The notes: generated by a model from the sequence alone, not told the origin. DNA of 48,000 nt from Bacteroidales bacterium (GCA_017455205.1 JAFTBM010000031.1:1-48000), one strand, 5' to 3'; numbered from the stretch's first letter, positions 8,107-16,581 are shown. A program made the numbers and translations.

Positions 8107-8916
8107 ATGAGACAACAGACGATAGCACTGGCGGCAGCGGCTGCTATGCTGTGTGCGGGGCTGACGGCCACGGCACAGGAGGTGACGATTAAGAAAGGGA
8201 AAGTTACGATGAGCGAGGCGCAATACAACGCCCTGCTGACCAAGGCCAAAGGCTTCGAGAGCGCCTCGGAGGCACTTCAAGCACTGCGCGAGGCTGGCGA
8301 GGGCGAGGCTATGGTAAGCTTCAACGATTCGGCTTCCTACGCCATCGGGCGCGATATCTACCGCCAGTGGAACAGCCAGAACCTCGGCATCAATGCCGCC
8401 ATGGCCGGGCAGGCGATGATAGACCTGACTGGCGGCAAGCAGGTGCTGACCGACGAGCAGGCGATGCAACTGCTGCAACGCTTCCAGGAGCAGTTTGAGC
8501 AGCGGCAGATGGAGGGGGTGCAGAAGAACATTGAGGCTGGGGAGAAATTCATGGCCGAAATAAGCAACAACAAGTCGGTATACACCACCGAGAGCGGTTT
8601 GAAATACCGCCGCCTAACCGAGGGCAACGGCAAGCACCCAGCGGCCACCGACCGCGTGAAGGTGCACTACACAGGGACGCTGATTGACGGTACGAAGTTC
8701 GACAGCAGCGTAGACCGTGGCGAGCCCCTCACGTTCCCACTCAACCAGGTCATTCCTGGCTGGACAGAAGGGTTGCAGCTGATGGATGAGGGGTCGAAAT
8801 TCCTCCTCTACATCCCCTATCAGCTGGGCTACGGTGAGCAGCCTGTGGGCAGCATTCCGCCGGGTTCGACACTGATATTCGAAGTGGAGCTGCTGGAAAT
8901 CAACCCCGAGGAATAG
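8107..8916 (+). CDS. FKBP-type peptidyl-prolyl isomerase, exported (Mip/FkpA-like)
   Basis: A 269-residue protein with a signal peptide (residues 1-22, ending ATAQ), an N-terminal helical dimerisation region (about 60-160) and a C-terminal FKBP domain (about 175-269, with VKVHYTGTLIDGTKFDSS, VIPGWTEGLQLM and STLIFEVELLEI). It catalyses proline isomerisation during folding of envelope proteins. The ATG at 8107 follows buk by 11 bases; longer upstream frames overlap buk and are not used. Its TAG shares one base with the GTG of aroC. Confidence 0.93.
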   Translation: MRQQTIALAAAAAMLCAGLTATAQEVTIKKGKVTMSEAQYNALLTKAKGFESASEALQALREAGEGEAMVSFNDSASYAIGRDIYRQWNSQNLGINAAMAGQAMIDLTGGKQVLTDEQAMQLLQRFQEQFEQRQMEGVQKNIEAGEKFMAEISNNKSVYTTESGLKYRRLTEGNGKHPAATDRVKVHYTGTLIDGTKFDSSVDRGEPLTFPLNQVIPGWTEGLQLMDEGSKFLLYIPYQLGYGEQPVGSIPPGSTLIFEVELLEINPEE

Positions 8917-9824
8917 TGAACAGCTACGGCGAGAGGTTTCGATTGACCACCTACGGCGAGTCGCATGGGCTCGCCGTAGGTGCTATAATCGATGGCTGCC
9001 CAGCGGGAGTGGCCATCGATTTTGATGCCATAGCTACGGCGTTGGCTCACCGGCGGCTTGGTGCTCCACGGCAGGAGGCCGACGAGGTGGAATGGCTTTC
9101 GGGGATTATCGATGGCGTTACGCTGGGAACCCCGTTGGCTTTCGCCATCAGAAATCGCGATGCCCGACCGCAAGACTATGCCCACTTGGAGCACCTGTAC
9201 CGCCCAGGTCATGCCGACTACACATACGAGCAGCGCTACGGTCTGCGCGACTACCGCGGTGGCGGCAGGGCATCGGCGAGGGAAACGGCAGCCAGGGTGG
9301 TGGCAGGCGCGATTGCACGACAGCTGATGCCCGAGGTGGCGATAATCACCTCGGCACAGATAGCCCATGCCCCCACCGAAGGCGATACCGCTGGCGGCAC
9401 GGTGGAATGCACAATCAATGGAGTACCCGCAGGCATCGGAACACCGATATTCGGCAAACTCAACGCCCAGCTGGCAGCCGCCATGATGAGCATCCCCTCG
9501 GCCATAGGCTTTGAGATGGGTGCAGGCTTTGCCGCCGCACAGATGAAGGGCAGCGAGTATATCGACCGCTGGCGGGAGGGCGGCAGTACACTGACCAACC
9601 ATTGCGGAGGCGTGCAGGGAGGTATCAGCAACGGGATGCCTATCACCTTCCGCGTGGCGTTCCACCCTGTGGTGAGCCTGCTGGGCGAGGTGGAATGCCT
9701 GCACGAGGACGGACACTTGGAGATGGCTACCATCGGAGGCCGACACGACCGATGCCATGTGGAGCGTGCGGCTGTCGTGGTGGAGGCCATGGCAGCGCTA
9801 TGTCTAATCAATCAGATGATGTAA
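8916..9824 (+). CDS. aroC: Chorismate synthase, compact form
   Basis: A 302-residue enzyme converting EPSP to chorismate with reduced FMN, the end of the shikimate pathway. Motifs seen: GESHG, GGRASARETAARV, HCGGVQGGISNG and the C-terminal GRHDRCHVERAAVVVE. Most AroC proteins are about 350-360 residues, so this one lacks about 50; the deficit lies mainly between the GGRASARET block and the GGTVECTINGVPAG block. Start is a GTG overlapping the fkp stop by one base. All motifs are intact, so it is probably active. Confidence 0.93.
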   Translation: MNSYGERFRLTTYGESHGLAVGAIIDGCPAGVAIDFDAIATALAHRRLGAPRQEADEVEWLSGIIDGVTLGTPLAFAIRNRDARPQDYAHLEHLYRPGHADYTYEQRYGLRDYRGGGRASARETAARVVAGAIARQLMPEVAIITSAQIAHAPTEGDTAGGTVECTINGVPAGIGTPIFGKLNAQLAAAMMSIPSAIGFEMGAGFAAAQMKGSEYIDRWREGGSTLTNHCGGVQGGISNGMPITFRVAFHPVVSLLGEVECLHEDGHLEMATIGGRHDRCHVERAAVVVEAMAALCLINQMM

Positions 9825-9825
9825 G

Positions 9826-10581
9826 ATGAGAAAGAGGCTATGGGGTGCAGCCGCGGTGCTGCTGGGATTGACTGCGTGCCACAACGAAAGTTTCACCTTG
9901 GAGGGCACCATTGAAGGGGGCGCGGGGAAGAGCCTCTACTTGGAAGAGATGACACCTGCGGGCAGTGCATTTGCGGATTCGATTGCCGTGGATGCTGGCG
10001 GCCATTTCAAATATAAGCATCCCCTACCCTACCAGTCGCTTTACAGCCTCCACACCTCGGCGGAGAACTACATTGTGCTGCTGCCCGACGAGGGTGAGAC
10101 CATCGTGGTGGAGGGGGATTGGGCAAACCTATCAATGACTTACACGGTAAGCGGCTCGGAAGGTAGCCAGCTGCTTTGGGAGTTGCAGCAGCAGTCCAAC
10201 GCCAGCGAGGGGGTTGTGATGCAGCTGGTGGACACTACAGAGCGTTACGCCCGCTTGCTGCAGGAGGGTGTGGTGAGCGAGGCGACAGTAAGGGACAAGA
10301 AGCAGACCACCGATTCCATCTTTAGGCAGACGAGGCAGGAATTTAGGGACTACGTCTGCCGCTTCCTGGAGGATAACCAAGGATCAATAGCCACATTGAT
10401 AGCCCTATACAAGCCGTTCAATAGTCGGCCACTGATTGATAGTCGGGACTCGGCCTGCGCGGTGTGGTACCAGCTGGTGGCCGAGGGACTGGAGCGGGAA
10501 CATCCCAATAATCCCCACACGCTGCATTTCAGTGCGGTGGCCAACCAAGTAGTGGAAGCCTACGCTCCGCACGATAAATGA
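9826..10581 (+). CDS. DUF4369-type lipoprotein
   Basis: A 251-residue lipoprotein (signal ending LTAC|HNE). Residues 20-115 fit the DUF4369 beta domain (FTLEGTIEGGAGKSLYLEE), which in Bacteroidota usually precedes a C-terminal thioredoxin domain. Here the C-terminal part is helical and has no CxxC, so the protein is the sensor or binding half without the redox half. It starts two bases after aroC and ends 22 bases from a convergent gene, closing the buk operon. Function unknown. Confidence 0.8.
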   Translation: MRKRLWGAAAVLLGLTACHNESFTLEGTIEGGAGKSLYLEEMTPAGSAFADSIAVDAGGHFKYKHPLPYQSLYSLHTSAENYIVLLPDEGETIVVEGDWANLSMTYTVSGSEGSQLLWELQQQSNASEGVVMQLVDTTERYARLLQEGVVSEATVRDKKQTTDSIFRQTRQEFRDYVCRFLEDNQGSIATLIALYKPFNSRPLIDSRDSACAVWYQLVAEGLEREHPNNPHTLHFSAVANQVVEAYAPHDK

Positions 10582-10603
10582 CAACGAAGGCAAGGGCAGA
10601 CGA

Positions 10604-11023
10604 TTAGCGGCGGGGGCGACGGTGCTTATTATCGGCCGAGGCTTTGCGAAGCTCGGCGCGCTGCTCGGCAGTCAGGAGGCTGTCTATCTTCACCTTGCCA
10701 GCATACATCTCGCGGTTGATGGCCACTTGAAGGGATGCCTCGCGGTCGAAGAGGGGGTAGAGGTCGGCGGAGTGGTCGCCATCGGTGTCCATAAAGAGGT
10801 GAATGCTGTCGCGTACAGATTGTTGCTGCTTGCGAAGTGCAGCCACCCGAGCCGAGGTTGCTTTTCCGATGGCCTCAATTTCCTGCTTCTGCGAGGCGGA
10901 GAGGTTGCTGACCAGCTCGGAGATATTCTTATGTTTGTGCTGTTTCTCGGCATCATTTGGGCGTTGCCCCCAAGCTGTTGCCGCCAGCAGCATGATGAGG
11001 CAGAGGTTGGTTATGTATTTCAT
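10604..11023 (-). CDS. Periplasmic Spy/CpxP-like protein
   Basis: A 139-residue exported protein: signal peptide ending AWGQ, then a Lys/His-rich start and two helices with an LSASQKQEIEAIGKA segment and a C-terminal LLTAEQRAELRK, similar to the LTxxQ motifs of Spy/CpxP periplasmic chaperones. It overlaps the anti-sigma-like gene by 4 bases (ATGA). The setting suggests an envelope-stress output or a feedback partner of the sigma/anti-sigma pair. The family call is from motif and architecture only. Confidence 0.72.
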   Translation of the reverse strand: MKYITNLCLIMLLAATAWGQRPNDAEKQHKHKNISELVSNLSASQKQEIEAIGKATSARVAALRKQQQSVRDSIHLFMDTDGDHSADLYPLFDREASLQVAINREMYAGKVKIDSLLTAEQRAELRKASADNKHRRPRR

Positions 11024-11349
11024 AGGTCGGCGTTGTTTTCGTCAAAGATGTCGGCAAGGGGGTTGGCAGCCTCCTCGATGGTGTTCCATGAGGAGAAGTC
11101 GTTGTATTGAACGAGCATGGTTTCGAGGGCTTCCTCGCTGGCGGTCTTGGGGACAAGAAAATAGATGCCCGTGCCGACTGCCAAGGCAAGCATGGCGGCT
11201 GCCGATAGGATACGCCAGCGGTGGGCAGCCGCAGAGAGCGGATGCAGCTTTGGGTGGGTAGCTATGCGGCTCATCACACCGTCCACCACATTGACCTGCC
11301 GAGGGTATTGCATACGGGCTATATTGTTGAGTGCTTGGTCGAGGGTCAT
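11020..11349 (-). CDS. Small single-span protein, putative anti-sigma factor
   Basis: From the ATG at 11349 the product is 109 residues: a cytoplasmic helix (MTLDQALNNIARMQYPRQV), one membrane segment at about 45-65 (ILSAAAMLALAVGTGIYFLV) and a short acidic external tail. This N-in, one-helix layout and the ATGA overlap with the ECF sigma gene fit a small anti-sigma factor, although no zinc-binding HxxxCxxC motif is present. A longer frame reaches 11418 but would overlap the sigma gene by 73 bases and is less likely. Confidence 0.7.
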   Translation of the reverse strand: MTLDQALNNIARMQYPRQVNVVDGVMSRIATHPKLHPLSAAAHRWRILSAAAMLALAVGTGIYFLVPKTASEEALETMLVQYNDFSSWNTIEEAANPLADIFDENNADL

Positions 11350-11894
11350 GGTTGTATCAATTTTGCAAGGTTTTTCTTGGCTCTGAATATTAGGCTTTCC
11401 ACTTTGCTCAAGCTGCATCCCATCACGTTGGCAATGTCCTGATAGCTGAAGTCTTCGAAGGTGAATAGCACAAGGGCAGTGCGCTGCTCCGACTTGAGGT
11501 TACCTATTGCGGTGCGGAGCTGGTCGAGTTGCTCGTTGCGGATAAGCTGCTGCTGTGCGTTGAGGTCGAGGCTTGGCTGGTCGGGGAAAAGGTCATCGGC
11601 ATCGGCAGAGACTATGCGTTTGGCTTTACCCATCATCTTGCAGACTACATTGATTGTGATGCGATAAATGAAAGAGCTCAATTTCGAGGCGAACTGGAAG
11701 CGTGGCAGAGCGGTGTAGAGTTCAACGAACACTTGCTGCGTAACCTCTTCGACGTCCAACTTGTTACCGCAAAGCTTATAAGTCAAATTGGCCACCAACT
11801 GCTGGTAGCGTTCTACCAACAGGGCGTACTTTGAGGTGTCGCCTGCAAGGATTGCTTCCACTATCTGACTGTCATCCACCTGTTCGTCCTGCAT
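11346..11894 (-). CDS. ECF-type RNA polymerase sigma factor
   Basis: A 182-residue sigma factor. Region 2 lies at about 10-85 (LVERYQQLVANLTYKLCGN, DVEEVTQQVFVELYTALPRF) and region 4 at about 120-180, with a helix-turn-helix DFSYQDIANVMGCSLSKVESLIFRAKKNL. It should direct RNA polymerase to a stress or envelope regulon. It heads a three-gene run in which every junction is an ATGA overlap, so the sigma, the membrane protein and the Spy-like protein are tightly co-expressed. Confidence 0.93.
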   Translation of the reverse strand: MQDEQVDDSQIVEAILAGDTSKYALLVERYQQLVANLTYKLCGNKLDVEEVTQQVFVELYTALPRFQFASKLSSFIYRITINVVCKMMGKAKRIVSADADDLFPDQPSLDLNAQQQLIRNEQLDQLRTAIGNLKSEQRTALVLFTFEDFSYQDIANVMGCSLSKVESLIFRAKKNLAKLIQP

Positions 11895-11955
11895 ATAAGT
11901 ACTTCAAGCAGCCCGATTATTGCACTTTTTGTGAAAAATGTTCAAAAAAGGACGG

Positions 11956-12327
11956 TTATTTATATTTGAAGTCTTCGATTTCGCGGCGTTCGCGCTTGGT
12001 GGGACGGCCAACGCCTCGGTCGCGCACCTCGTAAGCATAGCGGCGGGTCAGTTGGATACGCTCATATTCCTCTGGTGGGGTATGGTCAATCATAAAGCCT
12101 TGCACCAGCGGTGCCCCCACACGGTTGGGGGGAATTGAGAGAACCTCTACTTCCTTATGCAATTGGTCAATATTGAGTGTGAACCGTTCCCCTATTTTCA
12201 CTTCGTGAGAGGGTTTAAGCTCCCGATTTTCTGCTGTGAGCTTCACTCTGCCACTGGCACAAGCCTCGGCGGCCAAGGCACGCGTCTTGTAGAGGCGAAC
12301 AGCCCAGAGGTATTTGTCGAGCCTCAT
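11956..12327 (-). CDS. hslR: S4-domain RNA-binding protein, Hsp15-like
   Basis: A 123-residue protein with an N-terminal S4 domain (MRLDKYLWAVRLYKTRALAAEACASGRV) and a basic tail (RGVGRPTKRERREIEDFKYK), matching Hsp15. That protein binds stalled 50S subunits carrying nascent chain and returns them to use. It overlaps the tonB-like gene by 4 bases and ends the long parA-to-hslR gene run. Confidence 0.92.
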   Translation of the reverse strand: MRLDKYLWAVRLYKTRALAAEACASGRVKLTAENRELKPSHEVKIGERFTLNIDQLHKEVEVLSIPPNRVGAPLVQGFMIDHTPPEEYERIQLTRRYAYEVRDRGVGRPTKRERREIEDFKYK

Positions 12328-13067
12328 ATCTTGAAGATATAAGTGATAGTGCCTGTCTGCTCCTCGGTGGCCTTTGGGTCGGCATTGAAGCGGGCCTGAC
12401 GTGCTGCCTCCACCGCCTTATCGCGCAAGGAGCTTCCTGGGATGGTAGAGCCTTTGGGCTCGTATTCTGCACGCACTACCTTCCCTTGCCTGTTGACCCA
12501 CACGCGCACCACCACAGTCCCCTGCTCGTTGCTCTTATAGTCGGGCTTGGCTATATTGACAGCCGAGCGGCCAGTGAGGTTCCAGTTGTATCCATCGCCT
12601 TTGCCTTGACCGACGTAGTTGTTGCTGTTGGGGTTGCCATTGGACTTGCCTTGGTCGCCTTGCCCTTGAGAAATGCCTTGGCTACCAGTGCTGCTATTGT
12701 TGTCGCGGTTGCGCATACCGGGGAAAATGGCCTTGTCGTTGATTTCGGGTTGCTTTTCCTCGGGCTGTGTTTGCGGCTGTGCCTCGGGATTGACCACACC
12801 GCCCTGCTGCTGGGTTGAGGGCATAGCTATGCTGTGGTCGGTCTGCTGCGTAGCCACCTGTTCCTGTGCTGCTGGTGGGGCATTGTTGGGCGTGGATGCG
12901 GGGTGCATAGCTGCACCGAGACCGTAGTCAGAGTCGCCGAGGTTCACCTCCACCCCTTCTTCGGGTATCGGCGGGTCGGGCGGATTGTAGCCAAAGGCAA
13001 GCAATATACCTACCACAAGGGTAACAAATACTGCCGTAGCAATGCCTGATATAGTCTGGTTGCTCAT
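12324..13067 (-). CDS. TonB/TolA-like energy transducer
   Basis: A 247-residue inner-membrane-anchored protein: one N-terminal membrane helix (about 7-27), a Pro/Gln/Asn/Gly-rich periplasmic linker (30-165), and a C-terminal TonB-like domain (SNEQGTVVVRVWVNRQGKVVRAEYEP, then AVEAARQARFNADPKA, then GTITYIFKI). With the adjacent ExbB and ExbD proteins it should couple proton flow to outer membrane processes. It overlaps exbD and hslR by 4 bases each. Whether it serves receptors (TonB) or division (Tol-Pal) is not settled; no tolB or pal is present here. Confidence 0.88.
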   Translation of the reverse strand: MSNQTISGIATAVFVTLVVGILLAFGYNPPDPPIPEEGVEVNLGDSDYGLGAAMHPASTPNNAPPAAQEQVATQQTDHSIAMPSTQQQGGVVNPEAQPQTQPEEKQPEINDKAIFPGMRNRDNNSSTGSQGISQGQGDQGKSNGNPNSNNYVGQGKGDGYNWNLTGRSAVNIAKPDYKSNEQGTVVVRVWVNRQGKVVRAEYEPKGSTIPGSSLRDKAVEAARQARFNADPKATEEQTGTITYIFKI

Positions 13068-13477
13068 TGTTTTGGCGAGGTTGCCAATATCACCTTATGC
13101 TTGGTGGCATGGGTGGCATTGATGTTATTGACTGCATCGATGACGCTGACCACATACTGCACTGGCACGGTCTTATCGGCTCGCAGCACGACGCAGGCAT
13201 CATCTATCCCCTTTTCAATGCCATTGCTGATGTAGCCTTCGAGCTCGGCTGGTTGCACGGCGGTCTCTCCGACATAGAAATTGTAGTTGTCGTCGATATA
13301 GACGGTGAGGTTTTGCTTAGCCATCGTCTTGCTGCTGCTTTCGGGTAGCAGCAACTTGACGGCATTGGGACTAATTAGGGTAGAGGTTATCATGAAGAAG
13401 ATGAGGAGCAGAAACACAAGGTCGCTCATGCTTGAGGTGTTGCCCTCAATCTTTATCTGGTTCTGACTGCGTATCAT
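13064..13477 (-). CDS. exbD: Biopolymer transporter ExbD/TolR
   Basis: A 137-residue protein with a cytoplasmic N-terminus (KIEGNTSSMSDLVFLLLIFFMIT) whose single membrane helix carries the conserved Asp (D20) of the proton channel, followed by a periplasmic ExbD/TolR domain. It starts 12 bases after exbB and overlaps the tonB-like gene by 4 bases. Confidence 0.94.
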   Translation of the reverse strand: MIRSQNQIKIEGNTSSMSDLVFLLLIFFMITSTLISPNAVKLLLPESSSKTMAKQNLTVYIDDNYNFYVGETAVQPAELEGYISNGIEKGIDDACVVLRADKTVPVQYVVSVIDAVNNINATHATKHKVILATSPKQ

Positions 13478-13489
13478 AGCCGAATGGGA

Positions 13490-14212
13490 TTATGCGGGTT
13501 CGTGGAGGAGGTCCATAAATTCGTTGGCTCTGACTTCCAGTTCAAAGACCACCTTGTTGATGCGGGTGACCAGCAGGTTGTGGAGGAAATAGCAGATAAT
13601 GCCCACTATCAAGCCGCCGACGGTGGTAACCATGGCCTCATAGATACCTGTGGAGAGGAGCTGAATATCAATATTGTTGCCCGCATGAGCCATATCTTGG
13701 AAGGCGGTAATCATACCCGTTACCGTCCCCAGGAAGCCGAGCATCGGACCAAGCGAGGCCACTGTGGCCACCAGCGAGACGCGTTTTTCGAGATTGGCCA
13801 CCTCCAGCTGGCCTTCATTCTCAATAGCCGCCTGGATGTCGGGCAGGGGGCGTCCCAGCCGAGAGAAGCCCTTGCTTATCATACGGCCAAGCGGAGTGTC
13901 GGTCTGCTTGCTGAGCGAGCGGGCGGCTTCAATGTTACCTTCGTGTACATGCTGACGGACTTTGTCCATAAACTGCGAATCCTCCTCGCCGCGGAGTGCA
14001 CCGTTGAGCGTCAGGTAGCGCTCAATAAAGATATAGATGGCCAACACCAGCAGCAAAGCCAGCAGGAGCATAATCCAGCCGCCATTGACGGCCATATCCC
14101 ACAAGGTGATTCGTTCGGGAGCGGATGCCACATGTTGCAACGTGTCGATGCCAGCAGCCGCTTCAGCCACTTGGTCGGCCTGTCCTAAAATCATCAAAAG
14201 TCCATTCATCAT
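13490..14212 (-). CDS. exbB: MotA/TolQ/ExbB proton channel protein
   Basis: A 240-residue protein with three membrane segments (about 33-52, 122-145, 165-185) and the conserved SLVATVASLGPMLGFLGTVTGMI and TTVGGLIVGI signatures of ExbB/TolQ. It forms the pentameric channel around an ExbD dimer. It follows the DUF5683 gene by 40 bases on the same strand. Confidence 0.95.
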   Translation of the reverse strand: MMNGLLMILGQADQVAEAAAGIDTLQHVASAPERITLWDMAVNGGWIMLLLALLLVLAIYIFIERYLTLNGALRGEEDSQFMDKVRQHVHEGNIEAARSLSKQTDTPLGRMISKGFSRLGRPLPDIQAAIENEGQLEVANLEKRVSLVATVASLGPMLGFLGTVTGMITAFQDMAHAGNNIDIQLLSTGIYEAMVTTVGGLIVGIICYFLHNLLVTRINKVVFELEVRANEFMDLLHEPA

Positions 14213-14252
14213 TGTTCTATTGGTTAAATGTTAGCATTCTGTTATTTTCGGG

Positions 14253-14813
14253 TCAAAACCTTATGCCTACGCTTAATGCTGGTAGAGCCATTTGGGGTTG
14301 CCAGACAAGTGAAGGCGCAATGGCCATCGATAGGTTCTCGTCAATTTGGAAATCAAAAAGGTGTCCAAAGACGTAAGCGTCTATCAGATTGAGGGCATAA
14401 ATGCCCGCTGTGATGATTATCATCAACTGGAAGTTGCGGTTATAGCTGTTGTAGAGTTCGTAGATGTTGCTCGTAGGATATGAGGCATAGTCTTCAAGCG
14501 AGGGGGTGTCGTTGTGATTCACCCGATAGAGGTACTCATCCTTGAAGAGTTTCATGTTGGTATAGTTATTGTAGACAAAGTACCCCACACCAGCAAATGC
14601 ACCATAGATGATGGGGACTTTCCACGCTTGGTGGTTGTATATCTGACCTGCACCTGGCAAGAAGGAAAGGCGAAGTGCTTTGTCGGCAGAATGTTCTAAC
14701 GGCATCGCTTCCTGTGCTGACACTGGTCGGCTGCAAAAAAGCCCTGCGAACAGCACCAAAGCTATGCACACGCTGCACTTCTTGCAACCGCTTATCAGCA
14801 CTCCCGCTGCCAT
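14253..14813 (-). CDS. DUF5683 membrane protein
   Basis: A 186-residue protein with a signal-like N-terminus, the segment ALRLSFLPGAGQIYNHQAWKVPIIYG and two further hydrophobic stretches (including LMIIITAGIYALNLIDAYVFGHLF). This matches DUF5683 proteins, which in Bacteroidota commonly follow parB, as here (20 bases). The function is unknown; the constant position suggests a link between the cell envelope and chromosome partition genes, which is inference. Confidence 0.85.
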   Translation of the reverse strand: MAAGVLISGCKKCSVCIALVLFAGLFCSRPVSAQEAMPLEHSADKALRLSFLPGAGQIYNHQAWKVPIIYGAFAGVGYFVYNNYTNMKLFKDEYLYRVNHNDTPSLEDYASYPTSNIYELYNSYNRNFQLMIIITAGIYALNLIDAYVFGHLFDFQIDENLSMAIAPSLVWQPQMALPALSVGIRF

Positions 14814-14833
14814 AGTTAGTTACCCATTACTTC

Positions 14834-15718
14834 TCATTCCGCTGCCTTGCTTCCCTCAAGCAGTGCCACTATGCGCTCGAAATCTTTATCGGAGGTGAAA
14901 CTGATGGTGAGTGTTCCTTTCCCCCGCTGTGTGCGTTTCACCTCCACCACCGACTGCAAGTAGTTCCGAAGCCCTTCGCGGGCGGCCACATGCGATGCGG
15001 GCAACTCTCCCTTCTTCTTCACTCTCGGCTGTGGACGTTCCTTCTCTGCCTTGACCATCTGTTCTACTTCCCTCACCGAGAGGTGCTTCTCCTTGATAGC
15101 ATGAAGCAGCTCTAAATGGCGGTCAGTGTCCTCTACATTGATGAGCGCACGCGCATGTGCCATGCTGATTTCCTCCTTGCTGAGGGCAAGTTGCGTCTCG
15201 GCTGGCAAGTTGAGTAGCCGCAAGTAGTTGGTGATGGAACTGCGGCTTTTTCCAACCTTCTCGCTCAATTCCTCATGGGTGAGGCTGCATTCTTCCACAA
15301 GTGCTTTGTAGGCTAAAGCCACCTCCATTGCATTAAGGTTCTCGCGCTGGATATTCTCCACCAGCGCCATCTCCATCATCTGCGTGTCGGTAACCGCGCG
15401 GATATAGGCAGGAACCTCGCCCAAGCCTGCTATTTGCGAAGCCCGAAACCGTCGCTCACCTGCTATCAACTGATACCTGCCGTCCTCCATTTGACGCACC
15501 GTGATGGGGGTAATCAAGCCTTGCTGCTTAATTGATTGTGCCAACTCGGCCAATGCCTCACCATCGAACTCTTTTCGAGGCTGATACGGATTAGCCACTA
15601 TGCTGTCCAACGCCACCATACTGATGGTGTCGGCCACTGGCCTGCCGTGGGTCAAGTCAGCATCAATCAATATCGACCCCAGCCCGCGACCCAATCCTCC
15701 ACTCTTCTGTTTTGCCAT
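14834..15718 (-). CDS. parB: Chromosome partitioning protein ParB (Spo0J)
   Basis: A 294-residue CTP-dependent DNA clamp that loads at parS sites. The N-terminal domain has the arginine-rich box GERRFRASQIAGLGEVPAYI (about 94-113), the middle has a helix-turn-helix (LTHEELSEKVGKSRSSITNYLRLL), and the C-terminal dimerisation helix ends the protein. The N-terminus KQKSGGLGRGLGSIL is the usual ParA-contacting peptide. It follows parA by 41 bases. I found no canonical parS in this window by eye. Confidence 0.96.
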   Translation of the reverse strand: MAKQKSGGLGRGLGSILIDADLTHGRPVADTISMVALDSIVANPYQPRKEFDGEALAELAQSIKQQGLITPITVRQMEDGRYQLIAGERRFRASQIAGLGEVPAYIRAVTDTQMMEMALVENIQRENLNAMEVALAYKALVEECSLTHEELSEKVGKSRSSITNYLRLLNLPAETQLALSKEEISMAHARALINVEDTDRHLELLHAIKEKHLSVREVEQMVKAEKERPQPRVKKKGELPASHVAAREGLRNYLQSVVEVKRTQRGKGTLTISFTSDKDFERIVALLEGSKAAE

Positions 15719-15759
15719 ATAGCCTTTCCCTTGTTTTACACTTCCCTTTCCCTTGGGGA

Positions 15760-16533
15760 CTATGAATGCATCTTGTTTCGCCTCAATATCTCCTCGGCCA
15801 AGCTCAAGTAGTTCATGGCTCCTTTCGATGAGGCATCGTGCATAATGATGCTCTTGCCATACGATGGGGCTTCGGCCAACTTCGTGTTGCGGTAGATGAT
15901 AGTATCGAACACCATCTGCCCGAAGTGATTCCTCACATCGTCCACCACCTGACGAGCCAGCCGCAACCGCTCGTCGTACATCGTTATCAGCAGCCCCTCA
16001 ATTCCGAGCTTGGGGTTGAGGCGCGTCTGCACGATGCGCACCGTGTTGAGCAGCTTCCCGAGCCCCTCAAGGGCAAAATATTCACTCTGAATGGGAATTA
16101 TCACCGAGTCGGATGCCGTCAGTGCATTGATGGTTATCAATCCGAGTGAAGGTGAGCAGTCAATGATGATAAAATCGTACCTATCCTTCAGCGGAGCCAA
16201 TGCCCTGCTGAGGAAGTACTCGCGCCCTTTCTCGTTGATGAGCTCTACCTCGGCTCCCACCAGGTCTATCCTCGTGGGCAGGAGGTCAAGGTTGGGCGTA
16301 TCGGTCTGTGCAACCACATCAGCCGCTGCAGCTTGCCCCAGTATGCACTCATAGACGCTTTGCTCCAGCCCTTCGGGGTCAATTCCGAGCCCCGAAGTGG
16401 CGTTGGCCTGTGGGTCGCAATCCACAAGCAGCACCTTTTTCTCCAACACCGCCAACGAAGCACTGAGGTTCACCGCTGTTGTGGTCTTCCCCACGCCACC
16501 TTTCTGATTGGCTATGGCTATTATCTTTGCCAT
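15760..16533 (-). CDS. parA: Chromosome partitioning ATPase ParA (Soj)
   Basis: A 257-residue deviant Walker ATPase that binds DNA nonspecifically and moves ParB-parS complexes. The P-loop KGGVGKTT is at residues 11-18, and the DCDPQANATSGLG and FIIIDCSPSLGLITINAL motifs follow. The ATG at 16533 gives the family N-terminus MAKIIAIANQ; a frame extending to 16560 runs into the upstream terminator hairpin and is not used. First gene of the parA-parB-DUF5683-exbB-exbD-tonB-hslR run. Confidence 0.97.
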   Translation of the reverse strand: MAKIIAIANQKGGVGKTTTAVNLSASLAVLEKKVLLVDCDPQANATSGLGIDPEGLEQSVYECILGQAAAADVVAQTDTPNLDLLPTRIDLVGAEVELINEKGREYFLSRALAPLKDRYDFIIIDCSPSLGLITINALTASDSVIIPIQSEYFALEGLGKLLNTVRIVQTRLNPKLGIEGLLITMYDERLRLARQVVDDVRNHFGQMVFDTIIYRNTKLAEAPSYGKSIIMHDASSKGAMNYLSLAEEILRRNKMHS

Positions 16534-16546
16534 ACATCTGCATATA

Positions 16547-16576
16547 AATCGGGGGGACACTTGCTGTCCCCCGATT
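16547..16576 (-). terminator. Hairpin terminator after the DUF3276 gene
   Basis: AATCGGGGGGACA (16547-16559) pairs with TGTCCCCCGATT (16565-16576) through 12 base pairs with one bulged G and a 5-base loop. Read on the minus strand it follows the DUF3276 stop by 6 bases and ends in TTTATATG. It separates that gene from parA. Confidence 0.75.
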
Positions 16577-16581
16577 CATCG

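Noticed and set aside
11350-11418. Longer N-terminus for the putative anti-sigma protein
   Set aside because: It would overlap the sigma factor coding end by 73 bases, and the ATG at 11349 forms a clean ATGA junction as at the next gene boundary.
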